From assembly GCA_026413225.1 (NCBI GenBank), contig CM048591.1:41098803-41162802 (forward strand): DNA of 64,000 nucleotides, read 5' to 3'. Both the position numbers and the translations under genes were made by a program. This document shows, piece by piece, positions 62,201 to 64,000 of the stretch (the first letter of the stretch is position 1; each line of letters begins with the position of its first letter). Origin of the DNA: Otis tarda (taxonomy: Eukaryota > Chordata > Aves > Otidiformes > Otididae). The notes under the pieces were generated by a model. It ran no database searches and was not told the DNA's origin. It saw only the letters and a program-made list of their open reading frames with translations.

Positions 62201-64000
62201 CCTCTTTCAAGTAATCACAGATCTAGCTGAGATCCTTCTTTCTGAACCCTCATGTTTTCCTCTTGCATGCAGAGCTGCTGAGGGATGGAAACAATGCAAT
62301 TTTTAAGGAAAATGTAATAAATATAAAGCTGTAAACACACATATTGTATCATGTTCTTGAAATACTACTGTTCAGTGGTATAGTTCAATCTACATAAAAT
62401 AAAACACTCAGCATTCATGGTAGTTTGGATTTTGAAATTTAGGGTTTTTTTTGTTGTTAAATTGAGATTTTTTTTTGATTTTTTTTTTCTTCTAGTTTCA
62501 AAGATAGAATCTTCTTTTTTTTTTCATTGCAGGTGTTTAATCCAAATTTATTGAGTGGAATAATTTCCTAGTGTACTTCTAAGCATGATGACAGAAAAAA
62601 ATAATTCATAATTTCACTATTCCATAATTCAGGAATTGTTCATGACATGAAGTTTTAATCTATGGCAAATCCCAGAGGTAACAACTGAAATCAGGGCCGA
62701 ATTTTATTAAACATTATACAGGTTTTAAAGACAATCTCTGCTTGGAAGAACTTATAATTTTCATGGGTAACAATTAAGAGTTGACTTCTAGAGCTGGTCA
62801 TTTAGCGTGGGGGGAGGTGACATAAGTTGCTGAGGTCCTGATGTTTTCATGGCAGTGGATTGTCTATGCTCAGGCTTCATTTCCAAGACAATTCTGTCTG
62901 TAGGCCAAACAGGCTATAAGAGTCCTTATAGCTCTGACATGATTTACTTGCTGTTTTTATAACCCCATATTTTTGTATATAGGGATGCTTCTGCAGTGGT
63001 TGTGGAAAGACATAAACACTTTTGACCTTTGATTTGTGCAGAGGTCTCCCTGGAGTAACGTGATATTGCTCCTATGGCATGGTACAGAATTGGAGTATAA
63101 CAACATTTAACATCCCATAACACACCAAACTATATTTAACATTCAGACATCTTTTATTTTCTAACAGACTTTGTGACACTTAAAATTAAAATAGCTTTCA
63201 CAGTGATAGTTTGCCTATTATTATCATTAATTAGTATTTTATATCTTTATTATTTCACAAAATTCTCAATGGCTCACTGCATCACTGCAGACACTTTTAC
63301 AACCAAAGGTGCTTTCTTGTCTGTTTCTTGCATTCTGTTAAATATTTCTTATTCCTCCAGACTGCACTACAAGGACCATTTCACTGTCCCCTTTGGCTTC
63401 TGCATCTTGCTTCCAGCGTGAACAGACAGGTAATAACCATTCAGCAGGGCCATTACCTCTTCCAAAGACTATTATCAAAATGGTCATTATACATAATGGA
63501 GATTATTACAGGCAGCTTGAGAGATTTTTTAGATACATCTCTACAATAATAGGTGGCCCTTTTTAGCCTTACACATCGATGGGAATAATACTAGAGTACA
63601 AAACACAGGGCAAATGTTGCTTTTTATCAAAACTTTTTGGCTTTTAATGTTTTTCCAGGATTGACTTCTGGATTAAAATGATATTTATACAACATCTATG
63701 AACACTACCTGTTGATACCAAACTCTAAGTGCAACAGTGAAAATTTACAAGTTTAAAAGGTACAAAGTATATTTGCTTCCTAAAAAGCTGTGAAGTTATG
63801 AGTAAAAAAGAAATATTGTAATACAGCAGGTTTCCAGGCAAGTATATTATACTTTGCAAAACAGTTAGATCCCAATTTTTAAAGAATCTTAACCTGTTCC
63901 TCTATGGAAAAAGAGACCATGTGAACTTACTACTTGTTCTTTTTACAGCAGCATTTGTTTCCCAGTTTATGATGGGTTTTTTTTTTTTTTTTTTTGACTT
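59258..64000. other. 4.7 kb AT-rich stretch, no gene recognised
   Basis: No coding, RNA or transposon feature is recognised. Low-complexity parts are TTTA-type repeats at about 60247-60275 and 60300-60313, T runs near 60369-60383 and 61247-61260, T-rich sequence at 62445-62525, and a 19-nt T run at 63977-63995 near the window edge. The frame 63173-63421 is hydrophobic but matches nothing I know. Confidence 0.55.
63977..63995 (+). repeat. Poly(T) run, 19 nt
   Basis: An uninterrupted T run close to the window end. It could be the complement of a retrotransposon poly(A) tail, but nothing adjacent supports that. Confidence 0.85.

Overview
This window looks like non-coding nuclear DNA from a bird (intergenic or deep intronic). 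The evidence is at least eight pieces of the CR1 non-LTR retrotransposon (LINE), several ending in the avian CR1 3' signature: a 'ggttggactagatgacc...ggtcccttccaac' block followed by 8-bp ATTCTATG repeats. The background is AT-rich with many poly(T)/poly(A) runs. I found no credible host protein-coding gene, tRNA, rRNA, CRISPR array or bacterial-type operon. Almost all open frames outside CR1 are short chance frames. The species cannot be told from this sequence alone.

Layout. 1-3.4 kb: AT-rich sequence with no gene, then a 20-bp direct repeat pair. 3.67-4.79 kb: plus-strand CR1-1 (reverse transcriptase, RT, C-terminal half plus 3' UTR). 4.8-12.3 kb: nothing recognisable. 12.3-18.65 kb: a CR1 cluster with CR1-2 (minus), CR1-3 (plus, 283-codon open RT fragment) and CR1-4 (plus, the longest in the cluster). 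19.69-20.01 kb: a short CR1 tail running into a long TTCTC pentamer array. 20-46 kb: AT-rich DNA with small simple repeats only. 46.04-46.26 kb: another short CR1 tail running into a TATTC array that switches abruptly to TATGC. 46.3-56.7 kb: AT-rich DNA with a CA/TC compound microsatellite. 56.7-59.26 kb: CR1-7, with endonuclease and RT remnants, inserted inside the 3' UTR of an older CR1. 59.3-64 kb: AT-rich DNA with nothing recognisable.

Most notable observations. (1) A 480-bp block is shared in inverted orientation by CR1-2 and CR1-4 with one mismatch by my reading, while the same two copies are only about 82% alike just outside it. This suggests ectopic gene conversion or a template-switch chimera. 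(2) CR1 copies at separate sites share lesions in the RT (Lys for the motif A Asp, Asn/Ser for the first motif C Asp, and one shared in-frame TAG). This suggests they descend from a master that was already RT-dead and was mobilised in trans. (3) Both pentanucleotide microsatellites begin exactly in CR1 3' tails. (4) One CR1 is nested inside another. No cooperating gene system is present; the biology here is retrotransposon history and repeat evolution.
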